DNA of 64,000 nt from Elymus sibiricus (GCA_039707655.1 CM077667.1:62711628-62775627), one strand, 5' to 3'; positions 46,520-58,570 are shown, numbered from the stretch's first letter. The notes: generated by a model not told the origin, from the letters alone. Numbers and translations are program-made.

Positions 46520-47165
46520 TGCTAATGGTCACAATAACCATGGGCCACATACGTACCGTGGTAACCATGGGCCTCCTACGGTCTGTAGTGACTGCCGGCC
46601 TCCTACAGTCATAGTGACCACGAGCCTCATCAGGGCCATACTGTTCGTGGGCCACAACTAGACCGCCATATGGGCCATAATCGGGGCAAAAGCAAAATGT
46701 GACGTTTATGGGCACAAAACATAATGGGTCATCAAAAGTCTGAAATACATCATGGGCGTAATATTATCGATAGGCGTAATGAGTCGTAAAAGGGACAAAA
46801 CAGAGGACGGACGATATACAACCCGATATATTAACGAGTCACTAATGGGCCGAATGTAACTAGAGACTGAGTTGGCCTGGTAGAATAACAATCCGGTAAC
46901 GGACCGAAAGTAAGTAAGGCTAGGATATGAGCCCAAGTAGTTATGGGACCTTAACAGGATGAAATATTACATGGGCTGGAAAAGGCCCAACCAGATCATG
47001 GGACGTTAATGGATCCAAATTCATTTAGTGTTCTTTATGGCCTAGAATCACCACGGGCCATTAAAGGGCCAAGATATTTAAAATCCGTAATGTGGGCCGA
47101 AAGACGTCATGGGCCACTAATGGGCCCAAAGTATCAACAGGCTGGAATCATATTGGACGGCCCAC
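46520..47165. repeat. GGGCC-rich subterminal-like repeat array
   Basis: Dozens of ATGGGCC / GGGCCATTAA / GGGCCGAAAG motifs in both orientations at irregular spacing, typical of subterminal regions of large DNA transposons. No CACTA terminus was found beside it. Confidence 0.6.
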
Positions 47166-47733
47166 ATGAACCTGATGAATAGCTATCTCTGTTGTATCTT
47201 TTTTAGGTCCAAAATTTCAGGTGTTGGCAATCTCCCTCTTGTGGTGTATCTTGCAGATTAAGAGAGAAAAGACAAGAATTGCATTATAGAGTAGAATATA
47301 ATTCTGAAACTTTGTAAATAACAGTAGGTAAACATGGTGCAAAATGAATGTATCAACACCCCATCAGGTTCTTTCCGTCAGTCAGTTCCTATGGCTATGG
47401 CTCCTCCAATTAGGTTGCTGCTTCAAAATCTAAACTCTCAGTAGGATGAAAAATCATCTTTGTTGTAATCAAATTGTGCATCATTTCTATAGATTGCCTA
47501 AAAACAAATCAAGCAGACAAAGCCATGACATAAGCAGATTGAAGTGGTGTTTGTTGGGGTGGAGAGTTGTAACATGAAGTAGAAAATTGGATAGGTAGAT
47601 ACACACGTTTGATGGACTCCATCCGTAGTATGACAATCAAGTATGTACTGGTGGGTAGAGGGACGAGCGTTAAAGTGTGCCCTTCGCTTCCTTCCAACAA
47701 CGGGGCTGTGTAGGGTAGGGGCAGCACACCTCG
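47166..47733. other. Unassigned spacer
   Basis: No gene or repeat recognised. It includes the flank of the Mutator MITE. Confidence 0.4.
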
Positions 47734-47742
47734 AATATCTAT

Positions 47743-48289
47743 GAAAGAATTCCTAATTTGACCCTATTTGAACATGGGCTTCCTTATTTGGCCATAATAA
47801 AAGTTTCTTCCCTATTTGACCTTGTATCTAAATTTTGTTCTTTCTATGGCATTTCGATCCAACTGCGTTGAGTGGCACGTGAATAGACCATTTTGCCCTC
47901 ATGTTTAGAAAAGCCAAAAATTGTTTGAACCAATCTAAAGAAACTTAAAAGGAAAAGGAGACCATAAATATGGGCCCTTGCCTGGTCCAGAATCGTGCAC
48001 ACCTGGCTCGTCCGCTGCTAGCACCTAGTGCCTCCGCCTTTCCTGCTCACAGCCGCACCCACCGCACTCCTGGTTACTCCTGCCGGGCCCAAATGCCCTA
48101 GGCACTTTTGGTCACATACTACAGTAGGGCAGAACAGACTTTTCATGTGTTAGTTTGATGGAAAAATGGATCTAAATTTATATATATAAGGAACGAAAGT
48201 TAGGTAGAGTGTCAAATAGGGAAGAAATATAATTTTAGGGCCTAATAGGAAAATATATTTTTAAGTAGGGCGAGATAAGGAATGCTCTC
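47743..48289. mobile_element. Mutator-type MITE upstream of the F-box gene
   Basis: 547 bp with long imperfect inverted ends (GAAAGAATTCCTAATTTGAC against GAGAGCATTCCTTATCTCGC, then both TTTCTTCCCTATTTGAC). An exact 9-bp target duplication AATATCTAT lies at 47734-47742 and 48290-48298. The 9-bp duplication plus long TIR identifies the Mutator superfamily. It carries no transposase. Confidence 0.92.
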
Positions 48290-48298
48290 AATATCTAT

Positions 48299-48653
48299 TG
48301 GCTCGGGCCCAATACAACCTAGCTAGGGCCGACTGTGACGAAGAACCACACGCGGAAACTACAAACCTCTTTCCCGTTTCCTCTTCTAGATCTCGCCAAA
48401 CCTCTTCCTCGTTTCCTCTTTCAGATCTCGCCGACGTCTCCCAAATCAAAATCCCCACGGCAATGAATCCACGATGAAGCCTCCATACCTAATCGACTAA
48501 GACGATCTCCTCCAGGAGATCATCAGACGACTGTGTCCCTTTCAGATGAAGACGATCTCCTCCGGGAGATCCTCGTCAGTGGCACCTGAGTCTCACGAAG
48601 ACGATCCCGCCCACCCCGCGCTGGAGGCATCCTCCCTCCCGCATGCCTCCCCG
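48299..48653 (+). promoter_or_regulatory. Promoter/5' region of the F-box gene
   Basis: Contains pyrimidine-rich leader sequence and two out-of-register partial copies of the F-box segment GACGATCTCCTCCAGGAGAT (near 48506 and 48550). The true copy lies in the gene at about 48680. An upstream in-frame ATG at 48546 lies in the second partial copy. The Mutator MITE supplies the sequence further upstream. Confidence 0.5.
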
Positions 48654-49781
48654 ATGGCGCTGGCCTCCCCGCTTGAAGACGACGATCTCCTCCAGGAGAT
48701 CCTCATCCGCCTCGCGCCGCAACCATCCTCCCTCCCACGTGCCTCCGCCGTCTGCAAGCGATGGCGAGGTCTCGTCACCAACACTAGGTTCCTCCGAAGC
48801 TTCTATGCCCACCACCGGAAGCCTCCCCTCCTTGGCATCTTTGAGATTCACAACACGAGGAACCGCTTCATGTCAACTTTGGACCATCCCGATTGCATCC
48901 CCTCCGAGCGGTTCGATCTACAACGTCATGACAACTTCCCCAAAAATGTGCTTGATTGCCGCCATGGTCGTGTCCTCATCAAATACTGGGTGCGGGAAGA
49001 CCTCGTCGTGTGTGACCCCATCACTGGTGGGCGCCACCACGTTCCTATTCCGTCGAAATTCAAGGGGGTATTCATTAGCGGGGCGGTGCTCTGCGCTGCC
49101 GGTGGCCAGGGACATGTGCACGGTGGCTGCCACTCCAGTCCTATAAAAGTTGTCTTGGTGTCCACCACAAAGGATGCTCGAGCCCTAGCCTGTGTTTACT
49201 CCTCAAAGACTGGCGTATGGGGCAATCTCATGGCAACATCAACTCCATGTCAGCTTTTTGTTGGTCGTTTTCCTGGGACCCTCATTGGTAAGGCACTTTA
49301 CTGGCCGCTTTTTACGCCTGATAAGGGCATACTAGAGTTTAATTTGGATGAGCAGAGCCTAGCTGTGATTGAGGGGCCTCCTTTGACAAACAATTTTGAC
49401 AAGAGCAGCCTTTGGATCATTCAGGCTAAGGATGGTGTTGTTGGCGTAGCCGTGTTGTCTTACCCTTTCTTCCAAATGTGGCAAAGGGACATCAGTTTTC
49501 ATGGTGTTGCCACATGGGTACTGGAAAAGACCATTGAAATACGTAGCATTGTTGGTCTCCCTCCCCAGATTGGAAGAGGGACAGGAGCGAGGAAAACTAT
49601 AGTGGGATATTCTGAGGATGCTGATGTAATTTTTATACTTGTGGATGACAATTTATGCATGGTTCAACTTAAATCGATGCAATGCAAGAGACTGTATGAA
49701 ACCAGTCATTCACATTCCTACTATCCTCTCACAAGCTTCTATGCACCAGGTGATTGCTTATCCATGGTCATTATATTGTAG
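48654..49781 (+). CDS. F-box protein, grass-expanded family
   Basis: An intact single-exon gene of 375 residues. An N-terminal F-box (about residues 5-45: LEDDDLLQEILIRLAPQPSS, SAVCKRWRGLV) would bind SKP1 in an SCF ubiquitin ligase. The rest is the associated domain typical of the large grass family (KPPLLGIFE, LDCRHGRVLI, VVCDPITGG, HVHGGCHSSPIKVVL, GKALYWPLF, HGVATWVLEKT, GLPPQIG, MVQLKSMQ), presumably the substrate-binding part; the substrate is unknown. I chose ATG 48654 because the F-box begins there. The in-frame ATG at 48546 would add 36 residues encoded partly by an out-of-frame duplicate of F-box DNA. A dead paralogue in inverted orientation lies at 24242-25481. Confidence 0.9.
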   Translation: MALASPLEDDDLLQEILIRLAPQPSSLPRASAVCKRWRGLVTNTRFLRSFYAHHRKPPLLGIFEIHNTRNRFMSTLDHPDCIPSERFDLQRHDNFPKNVLDCRHGRVLIKYWVREDLVVCDPITGGRHHVPIPSKFKGVFISGAVLCAAGGQGHVHGGCHSSPIKVVLVSTTKDARALACVYSSKTGVWGNLMATSTPCQLFVGRFPGTLIGKALYWPLFTPDKGILEFNLDEQSLAVIEGPPLTNNFDKSSLWIIQAKDGVVGVAVLSYPFFQMWQRDISFHGVATWVLEKTIEIRSIVGLPPQIGRGTGARKTIVGYSEDADVIFILVDDNLCMVQLKSMQCKRLYETSHSHSYYPLTSFYAPGDCLSMVIIL

Positions 49782-51700
49782 GAGTAACTTAATACAGTTA
49801 TTTTCCATACATGGTTAGGTTATGAACACGTTTTGTAAGTGACGAGTACATCTGTCGCACAGAAGGAATAATTGCATATCTTGTGTCTCTAATTAGGTTA
49901 TATTTATTTCAAACTGAATACCCAAGATCACTTTTTTCGCCAGAGTTTATTAGTCTGGCATATTTTTATTTCGTCTCCTTCACATAGTGAGGGATGAGTT
50001 TCCATGAGCGAAAATTTATACAATATATTTTGAGTCAGGAGGTAGCTACTTATACTGTTGTCAGTAATATCTTATGTATTTTACAACAAATGTGATGTTG
50101 TTTACTTTTGCCAGTATATTGTCAAGTTAGCTCATATATGTAACTTACTCAGTGTTCCCTTTTCTTATCCATTTGTCTTCTCATTGGAATTGTTGTTAAT
50201 TGTTCGAATTCTTATTGTTCTAGGCACATCCATTGGATCTAATGGAGAAAATGATGCATGAATGCATAGGATGATTGTCTTATTCGATGTGCTGAAGTAA
50301 TTCAACAGGTAAGGTCTTCTGAATATAGCTTCTGAGATTTGGATTGTTTGATCTTTTTCTATGAAAACATTCGTTTGCACACGTGGGTAGCATGCACTCA
50401 CAAACTACGATCCATTTGGCTATAGGGGCTTGCTTAAATTATATCCAGGTGGTGAATACAGTGTTTGTGTTGAAATTATATGTGTTTGTGCCTATCTGGA
50501 CATGCATAGAGTTCTCTGTTTGTTTAGTTTTTGCATAATCTAAAACCTGACATCAATGGATTGCTCCCCTTCTTTTTTGGCTCGGACTTAGCTAGACCGA
50601 GCTCCAATGTGGAGAATCCCTAAAAAACTTAATGGTCAATTTTTGTATTGTTTATTGCAAACATCAAGCATTCAACTCCCCCACCCTAAAAAAGTAGGTG
50701 TTTATTTTTATCATCAGTATTCTTGGAGATTTATCCAGGACTATGATATATGTTATAGTGCTTTTCTTTATATTATTGGACTAATAATGAGTTTATTTCC
50801 TCCAGATGAAGGAATGGTTGTTGCAATTCTCACCGAGTTTGTTCCATTGCATCAATGTGGTCAGCACTATTTATATGTTATCTAAAAAGAAAAAAACTTG
50901 TCATGCTAGTCTAGCCCAGTTTCTACTGTAGCAAGATGCTTCTGAATACCTAACCCCGGGAATTTCAGCTTACCCTGGTGTTATTTTAAATCAAATTTCT
51001 TTCTTTATATGCTTGTGCTTCGAAGCTTTACTCTTCGGCAATGTGTGGTTCAGGCACAAGTATCACTTAAACTTATATGTTTGTCAGTTTGTGTATTCTT
51101 CTCAGATGTTGTATGAAAGGATGCCATTACATTCGATGTATTGTGTAGCGATGGGTGTTTCAGCCGTAAGTATCACCTAGACATATATTTTTGTGTGTTC
51201 TTTTCAGTTGTGGTTTGAAAAGCATCGCTGTCGGTCTAAAGTGGCCATGATCCACTTATGCTCCTTTTATTCTCGAGATTAATAGCAGGAAATTACTGCA
51301 GACAGGTTTGGGCATGCCTGCTTAAAAGAAACTAGTTCTTGGTCTGAACTAACTGAATGCCAGGAAATTCCAGTACTTCGTTATCCTAAGTGAGGAAGCT
51401 ACTGTTGTCCAGTACTTCATTATGGTTCGTTCATATGAGCCAGAGGACTCGTCATTCTCACAACAGTTGTTTACTGCTCAAGATGCAGCATTGGACGACG
51501 GCAAGCCTACAATCGTACGTAAAATCTGCAGGAACTGGATGGCAGGAGCGTTTGCATTCTTAGATGTAAGTTTGCTTGAAAGAGTGAGGTTGCATGCGAG
51601 CTATTACCCTGAAAGAGTGTGAGTTCCTCTGCGATCAGGCATCACAGCTATCACCATCGTCACCATCTCGTACAAAATCATGGGAACTAGTTCATATATA
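49782..51700 (+). repeat. 3' flank of the F-box gene, duplicated block (right copy)
   Basis: Homologous, in inverted orientation, to 21800-24241 (see that entry for matching segments). Apart from the small frame at 51422-51622 no gene is recognised. It may hold introns and 3' exons of a longer F-box transcript. Confidence 0.75.
51422..51622 (+). other. Small conserved open frame downstream of the F-box gene
   Basis: A 66-codon frame. Its end (near KICRNWMAGAFAFLDVSLLE) aligns at DNA level with a minus-strand segment around 22180-22260 that reads ITGIGQQEAAFLAVILSMRE. Conservation in both copies of the duplicated block suggests an old exon or 3' UTR. The protein alignment is weak and the frame may not be translated. 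Confidence 0.3.
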
Positions 51701-52137
51701 CTAGTACAAAAGTTATAAGAAGTTAAAGATGAGCAGCTGCTGAAGCATACGATTAGAGACCAAGTACTCTCCACCCCTTAGACCACGCTTTCTTTCTGTT
51801 TCCATTACAAGCAACGATAGTACACCCACTATATTGATGCTAACAATGCTTGCACAAAACTGCAAATACAACTCCTAATTTTGCAAGCTATTACTCATCT
51901 AACAATATTTTCAAATAATACATGCCTTCTAGAAAGATGATTACATTCTAGCACTTTTCCATGGATATAGAAATTATACTACTCCATCATATAACTGCTT
52001 CCTATTACATGATTCTGCATCGAAACACACATAGTAGATTAATTTCATACCCGGTACAGCTACGACCATTGCTTCAGCTTTTCAGGTGCTAAGTGCATGA
52101 CCTCATGCATTACATCACACACACACATTATTTTCAC
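51701..52137. other. Spacer between the F-box block and the kinase relic
   Basis: AT-rich, with a short (CA)n run near 52113-52126. No gene. Confidence 0.4.
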
Positions 52138-52310
52138 TCATCCTCCTCGGAATTTCAGGCAGATCGGATGATAACTGGTAAGTATCCTCAATATGGATGT
52201 GCCTTCATCACAGAAGAACAATCTGGAAGGCATTTGCAAGCTATCGGCGTCGCCTTCTAGCATCTCTATGGCCTCGCTCATTGTCGGCCTGTCATGAGAC
52301 TTCATCAAAT
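52138..52310 (-). pseudogene. Receptor-kinase C-terminal relic
   Basis: The minus strand reads MKSHDRPTMSEAIEMLEGDA then LQMPSRLFFCDEG and ends at a TGA (52140-52138). This is the last kinase block (RPTMSEVIEMLEG) and tail of LRK10/PR5K-type receptor kinases. Nothing of the catalytic core is present upstream, so it is a fragment or terminal exon of a lost gene. Confidence 0.75.
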
Positions 52311-52534
52311 AGATAAACCTTGTATGTTTCTTACCTTAACCCTAAATCAAAGTCTGATTAAACTAAAGCTTGGGATAAAATATAATAGACAAAACTATCC
52401 ATGTAAATGAGCCTTCCCTCATGTATGCACCTAAATAATAAAATCTATTGTTTGTAAGGATAAAAAAAATTATATTTTTTGGAAAGGAAGGACGAAGCCT
52501 CCCGATCCGGCATGCCAGATACAGACAACCATAA

Positions 52535-53158
52535 TCTATACCTACTAATAAAGCAAATAGGTATTTTTTGTCCATCATGCTATTTTGCAGAAAACCCCCT
52601 CAAATTTTTGGTAATCAACCCGTAGTACATATTAATCGATTTTTGAAAAATCCATATCTTTTTAACCCTAACTCCCAAATGCAACATGTTATATATGAAA
52701 TTTGATTAGAAAAATATGTAGAATATGAATATGATATTATTTTACTTATTAACCATTTAAAAAATGCTATTTACAATGAAACCTTAATCAATAGCGCATG
52801 GTCAGTCTTTCCTTCATACCGGTGCCAATCCGAATTAAAAATGAACACTTCGGCAAAACCAGGATGGAAAACAAAAACAATATTTATAATCATGCATGCA
52901 CGCCCCATCAAAATCTCACAGAAAACAATAGATTATCATCTTATGCCGAGAGGGAGACGTCTTAAGATTGACAACATTCAAACATGTTGTGATGGTGTGA
53001 ACATTGAGGCCAACATCGACGAGAGTGGGAAGAAGGATAAATAGAAACACAGATGGGATGCCATGTGTGGAAATAAAGGACGTATACCTATGAGCTCATG
53101 GTTATTAGATTAGTGAGTATTTTTTTCACCCGTTGCAACGCACGGGCTCATTTGCTAG
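52535..53158 (+). mobile_element. Non-autonomous Helitron, 624 bp
   Basis: Starts TCTATACCTACTAATAAAGC and ends GCTCATTTGCTAG. A 3' hairpin CCCGT...ACGGG (53129-53146) sits 12 bases before the CTAG end. It is inserted between A (52534) and T (53159) with no duplication, as Helitrons do. No Rep/helicase ORF. The 53037-53043 stop follows only a short frame. Confidence 0.85.
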
Positions 53159-54940
53159 TTTTATTAAAGTTTGTATGAGACAAGAAGATCAAACTAATCA
53201 ATAAACAAAATACACACAACAATGGCCCCAACCACCTCAATTAAGTCTCGCTTACCAAATTAGTGGATTATTTAAAAAATACAAAGAGACTGACACAAAT
53301 AAAAAACTTTCTCAAACCAGCTCCTCATGGATAAGGTCACTACGGAAAGCTACCAACTCCTCCAAAAATTGCCTCCATTCGAGCCTCTAAGCTGTGTAAG
53401 CCCAGATCCGGATCTATTTGTTGGTGGTGTAAAGAAAAGCAAATTAATCCGGCGCTAGCTGAAAAGAACGCTTGATTTGAGAAGGTGAGTTTTCATGGCG
53501 AATTTAAGTGCCAACACGCCTGGGAGAAGTTTTTATAGGCGCACTTTTCTAGCTCGTCTCGTCTATTTTTGTTTTCTAGCCGGGCTCGATCACTCATCTA
53601 GGGAATTTGATACAACAACCGATGACCACTCCACTCGTATGGTTTCATGGCGGGTTTTTGGCATGTCTAATATAGCAATTTATGTACTAGTGTAGCCTTC
53701 ATCTATCTTGTCCTCCTAGTATGGTAGGCAATGAAGGATCCGAAGACGGTGGTCCAACCGTAGGGAGGTGGAAGTAGCATTGCCGATTGTCGTATTGTAT
53801 AATGGTACATCATAATAAGGCCCTAACACCCGACATCTCTTACCAGCTTACTACAATATAATCAGTACAATACATTAGTTTAATCTTGGGTACACTAAAA
53901 GTCTACTACCAATGATGATGTGTTCATTAAATGGAACATGCATGGTTGAGACCTCATATCAAACTGAGCGAGCCTACGATGCAAAAAAGATAAGGCTCTA
54001 ACATAAAAGGCGAGTAATAAAAAATTAAAAATTAGAATACAAGTAAATGCCCCTAGAAGTGAAGAAGCGTGAAGGTACACAAGTCGATAAATACAGTGAA
54101 ATACCTTCACACCAGCAATTCCCAACATATGAGCATAGACTCTTTCCAAGACTCGTACTTCTAGCTCCTCTGATAGTGATTAGTAGAGATCGTGCATATG
54201 CTTAGATAGTACATCTTGTGTTGTACACGGATGCATTTTGTAGGCTTGGAAGGCACCGGAAATTATTTTACCACTGCATGGTTTATCATTTCAAGCATTT
54301 TGATCGTTTCGGCCTCCTCTACGAGAGGAAATTGGGCATCATATTCATAATTGCGAACCTGCGGTATCAAACACATGTATCAAACTAATGCTGAGATACT
54401 CGAGGAATGCCGTTGGTGCCCATGGCAGTCTCCACCAGCGTGAGTATGGACCGTCAACTTCAAGCCCGGAGCTAAGTTATTGATGGTTGAATTATATGTG
54501 GCACAAACTGAAATCTTAGCTGTCACATCGAAACCAACACCTGCCATGACTAAACAAGCACATGTAGATACATTGCAGATCGATGAAACAACTCATGGAT
54601 TAATTCGGTTTCTTCAATTGTGTGTGCATATACATGTGTCAATGGGGAGCAAGATAGGAGTGAGCGAAGAAAAGGCAAAAAAAAAACAAGCTCGTTCAAA
54701 GGCTCGATGTGCATTCAGCACACAGATAGGAATTTGTTATGTGTATGTATTCAAGCTGATTAATAAAGATTTCCACTGGAAATCAAACGGCGAATCAAAT
54801 CGCATTACTATGACCGGGGAGGACCGACGCTTGTTAAACTCCATCCATAGTCTGAATCTGACCAAACCGAAACCCCAAATTTTCTTTTTCTGGATGCAGA
54901 GGTAGTTTTTTTTTATGCAACAGCAGTCGAGCTGAGAGGA
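53159..54940. other. Repeat-derived or intergenic sequence, no gene recognised
   Basis: 53160-53300 resembles a LINE 3' untranslated end on the minus strand. Around 54258-54357 the minus strand has a 35-codon open stretch (VRNYEYDAQFPLVEEAETIK) preceded by a CTGCAG-like acceptor, possibly a stray exon of unknown origin. Confidence 0.3.
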
Positions 54941-54949
54941 GGACGAGCA

Positions 54950-55236
54950 AACGGGGACGAGATTTGATGTCAGGCGCTTCAGATCTATGCAAGGGTTCAA
55001 TGGTGACGACTAAGGCTCCAAGGCGCTCGTCTTTAGGGGGACGTGCACGAAGACTTCCTGACTATCATCGACAAGGTCAAACCGGCTTCGGTAGGAGAGC
55101 GGTGACAGCGGCGTGGCGGCGGCTTGTTCTTGCAGCAGTAGTGGTTGTTCGTTGGTCTCGGAATCTCGATGTAATTATGTTTGAGATACTTTTCCGGTGA
55201 ACTTTTATAATACATTTGATACTTTTCACAAAAAAA
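54950..55236 (+). mobile_element. Non-LTR retroelement 3' tail
   Basis: A GC-rich segment followed by CTCGATGTAATTATGTTTGA-type sequence and an A7 run at 55230-55236, a pattern I associate with 3' ends of grass non-LTR elements. No ORF is retained. Confidence 0.4.
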
Positions 55237-55299
55237 GCAATGATGAAAGAACAAGATAGCAAGATCGCAAAATATGATTTCTCATTGTCTAGCTAATTA

Positions 55300-55420
55300 C
55301 ACTCATGGATCGTAGCACCGCTTGTTTGTTACAACGTGCTCCGCCTTTATTCATGAACTTGCATTAGCAGACTGTAAACCTATTCAATGGAATAAAACTG
55401 CATATTTTGTTGAAAAAAAA
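55300..55420 (+). mobile_element. Second LINE 3'-end fragment
   Basis: Ends with an AATGGAATAAAACTGCATAT polyadenylation-like region and A8 (55413-55420). It resembles the RNase H end and 3' UTR of plant LINEs. Confidence 0.45.
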
Positions 55421-55679
55421 CATTAATCCATGACAAAGCCTATTTGTTTTTGTGTGGAGACAAAGTCTAATTTTTTAGAACAAGACAAAGTCTGCTTATG
55501 GAGTCTTTTTGGGCGATTCCTATTGACTCTCATGAGCCTCAAAAAACGCATGGCTTTCGCTGAAGCGCGGCCTCCCGACGTCCTAGTTTGAGCCAGCCCC
55601 GGTCGCTTCGCTGTGTCTTCTTTTTTTCTGTTTCAGTTTCTATTTCTTTTTTCCTTTTTTTCTTTCTATTTTTTCGTGT

Positions 55680-56090
55680 ATTATACAAAGTTCATTGCTA
55701 TTACGAAAGTGGTCATCGTATAATAAGAAAATGTTCACGCCATCCTACAAAAAGTTCATCATGTATTATAAAAAATTTCATCGTATATTAAAAATTATTT
55801 AACTAATATAGAAATGTTTACTGTATTTTTAAAATTTGTTCAGCATATATTACGCAAACGTTTAATGTGTATTAAAAAATCGTTCAACCTATATTAAAGA
55901 AAATCAATGGGGATTCAAAAAATTCTCAACATAAGATTCATATTTTTACAAAAATGTTCTTCATATATCAAAAAAGTTCATGTATCGTGCATTATTAAAT
56001 TGTTCATCGTATATTAAGAAAATGTTTGGCGTATTGTACAAAATGTTCAACGGATATTACAGAAGTTCTGTGTGTATTTTACAAAATGTT
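55680..56090. repeat. Degenerate GTTCATCGTATATTA tandem repeat
   Basis: About fifteen imperfect units of AAAATGTTCATCGTATATTA spaced roughly 30 bp apart. Non-coding. Confidence 0.75.
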
Positions 56091-56501
56091 AAAAACAAAA
56101 ACAGGACAAAAAATGGGCCGAAACAGTAAAACGAATGCTATAGTATGGACAGCTACTGTAAAAGATTAAAAACAAAGAGAGAGAAAATAGCGTCCGCGGG
56201 CAGAGTGGGCCGGGCCAGTAGGCGCGCACCTGTGCGAAGCTGATCATGATCCAGCTTGTTTGCTCCTTTGTCTAAAAAAAGCTTGTTTGCTCATAGATAG
56301 CCGTTGACTAGTTCTTTTCTAAGTCTGAACTGTTATTATGTTAGTTTATCAACATGTTACCAGTTCAGTTCCTTTTGAAGTGTCAAAATAAACCCTGGTA
56401 CCATGTTGTTAAATCATTGCCACGACGTATGGGGTTGCTACTCCTGTTGTAGCCAATGCTGATAGTTTATGGAGGATAGTAGATTTGACCGAGCCGGATG
56501 T

Positions 56502-56650
56502 TACTCCCTCCGTTTCTTTATACTTAGCATATAAGATTTGTCTCCAGTCGGACGTTATAAAATTTGACTAAGTTTATAAGAAAAGTCATCAACATTCATA
56601 ATACCAAACCAATATCATTTGATGTATCACATATTTAATCAACATTCATA
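56502..56650. mobile_element. One-ended Stowaway-like MITE
   Basis: Starts TACTCCCTCCGTTTCTTTAT. The matching inverted end is not found nearby, so the element is truncated. Confidence 0.5.
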
Positions 56651-56689
56651 ATTTCATTTTTATACCATTTGGAAAAAAAATACCTTTAT

Positions 56690-57960
56690 GAACCACTGAT
56701 TTTTTTTTTGGATCATGGTTTTCTTTAGCCATGGCAAAGTTATTGTTTGAATCATGGCAACATTATTTTCGTACCATGGCAAATTTATAATTTAGACCAT
56801 GGAAAAAAATGTGTACCATGCCAAATTTATTTCTTGAACCATGGCAACATTATATTTTGAACCGTGACAAATTTATACTGTGGACCCATGGCAAAAGTTA
56901 TTGTTTAAAATATGAAACATTTATAATGTAGACCATGGTCAATTTATTTTTGGGACCATGGCTTAAAAGTAAACAATGGAAAACTTATTACTTGGACCAT
57001 GGAAAACTTGTTTTGTACACACTAAGGCAACTTTTGACACATACTAATTCTGTATTATTTTTTAAAACATGGCAATTTGTTGAACAAAGCATGGTAAATT
57101 ATTTTTGGTATATCATAGAAAATTACTTGAATATCCTACTGCAAATTTATTGTCATTAGACTTTTCCACAAGTTTTCTTTTCAATATTTTTTTGCCATCA
57201 TCTTATACTTAACAATGACAACTTAGGTTCAAACATAATTGTTAAGTTTTTCTTCTATATGTTAAGTTCTGGCTTTTATTAGTTTCATAACTGCTCTGAC
57301 TTGCTGTAGTATATCTTTTGTACAAGCGTTTGTGTGTGCCTTACGTTACACTTGATTTATTCATTTCAAAAATATGTCGTACTTTTATTCTCTAGAGCAT
57401 GGCAACTTTTTGTTTTGCCGTAGCTATACATATTTCGTAAATAAATATTTTTTGTTTATTATTTTCCATGTGACCTTTTACATGACAAAATTAGTCTGCC
57501 ATGCATGGAAAAATTTACCTGTTTGCATCATTGCATTTTGTTTGTTTTTCTTCGTTTTTTTTCCTGTCATTTTTTGTGTGCGTAATCAGGCTGTGAGGCC
57601 CAGTGAAGGGGCCTCTCTGGACCTAGGGAATTCCTATGATTTATGAGCACTTTGAACACAAGCAAAATAAGAAGAAGAAAAATGAAAAATATTCAAATAA
57701 GAGGCAAGTTCAAGGTCAAGCACCACTAAAGATCCAAAGCAACATTTCTAAATTTGAATCACCAAGGTGAAAAACTCAGGATGTTACATTTTACGACCAA
57801 TGGCTAATTTATTTCAAGATCATGGCAGAAAAAAAAATAGATCACTTGGCAAATTTTACTTTTATGGACATGGCAAATTTCGTTTTTTGGACCATGGCAT
57901 TTATTTTAACCATGATAAAGCTATTGTTTGAATCATGGCAAATTTATAATTCAGAACATG
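56690..57960. repeat. Degenerate ACCATGGCAAATTTAT repeat array
   Basis: Many imperfect units of ACCATGGCAAATTTATTNTT at about 22-25 bp spacing, densest at 56720-57000 and 57780-57960. It is interrupted by other sequence, including an LTR-like insertion at 57592-57788. Confidence 0.8.
57592..57788 (-). repeat. Possible small LTR fragment
   Basis: The minus strand begins TGTAACATCCTGAG and ends GGGCCTCACA, so it has TG...CA ends over 197 bp. No target duplication was seen, so a truncated LTR or a chance match are both possible. Confidence 0.35.
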
Positions 57961-58570
57961 GCAAATTTATTTGTTCTTCTATGTGTTTTTAAGTTCTGGC
58001 ATTTATTAGTTTCACAACTGAAATGACTTGCTCCAAGGTCAAGCAGGGAAGACCACGATTTTGTCAACTGCACAACCAAGAACACTCGCGATAACCTCAT
58101 ATTTGGCGCTGCAAAATGCACGAAAAAAATCGCCAAAATTACTTTCCGCTAGATAATACAGATGCCCACAAAGAACGCAAGGTTTCCACCACCCTCGTCA
58201 GCACGCAAACCACATAGTTATGTGGTGAGTGGTACAGGGCTCGATATGGTTGACGGCCAGTCAGCGAGGCATCCAGCTGCTTCCAGGCAGCTGCCGACCG
58301 CAGCTTCAGCTTCAGCTTGACCCCAACCACCAGCTACTTCCTGCAAAGTGATCTTCACTCTTGATCAGGAAGGAAGAGAGACGTGCAATCCAACAAGTTT
58401 CTAAAATAAGAAATGACATGCCTGCAGTGTGCTTTATCCATGTGAAAAGACAAAAACAAAAGCCTACTCTCTGATGGTGAACTTTACCAAACAGTGTGTT
58501 TTATTCACCTACTATGTAATATTTGGTCAGATTTGGCACCGTGTTTGCATATTCCTTGCAGACAAAATCA

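Noticed and set aside
48546..48653. 36-residue N-terminal extension of the F-box protein
   Set aside because: Encoded partly by an out-of-frame duplicate of F-box DNA and not seen in family members I recognise; the ATG at 48654 is preferred.
57592..57788. Confident solo LTR
   Set aside because: TG...CA ends are present but no target-site duplication or second copy; kept only as a low-confidence feature.
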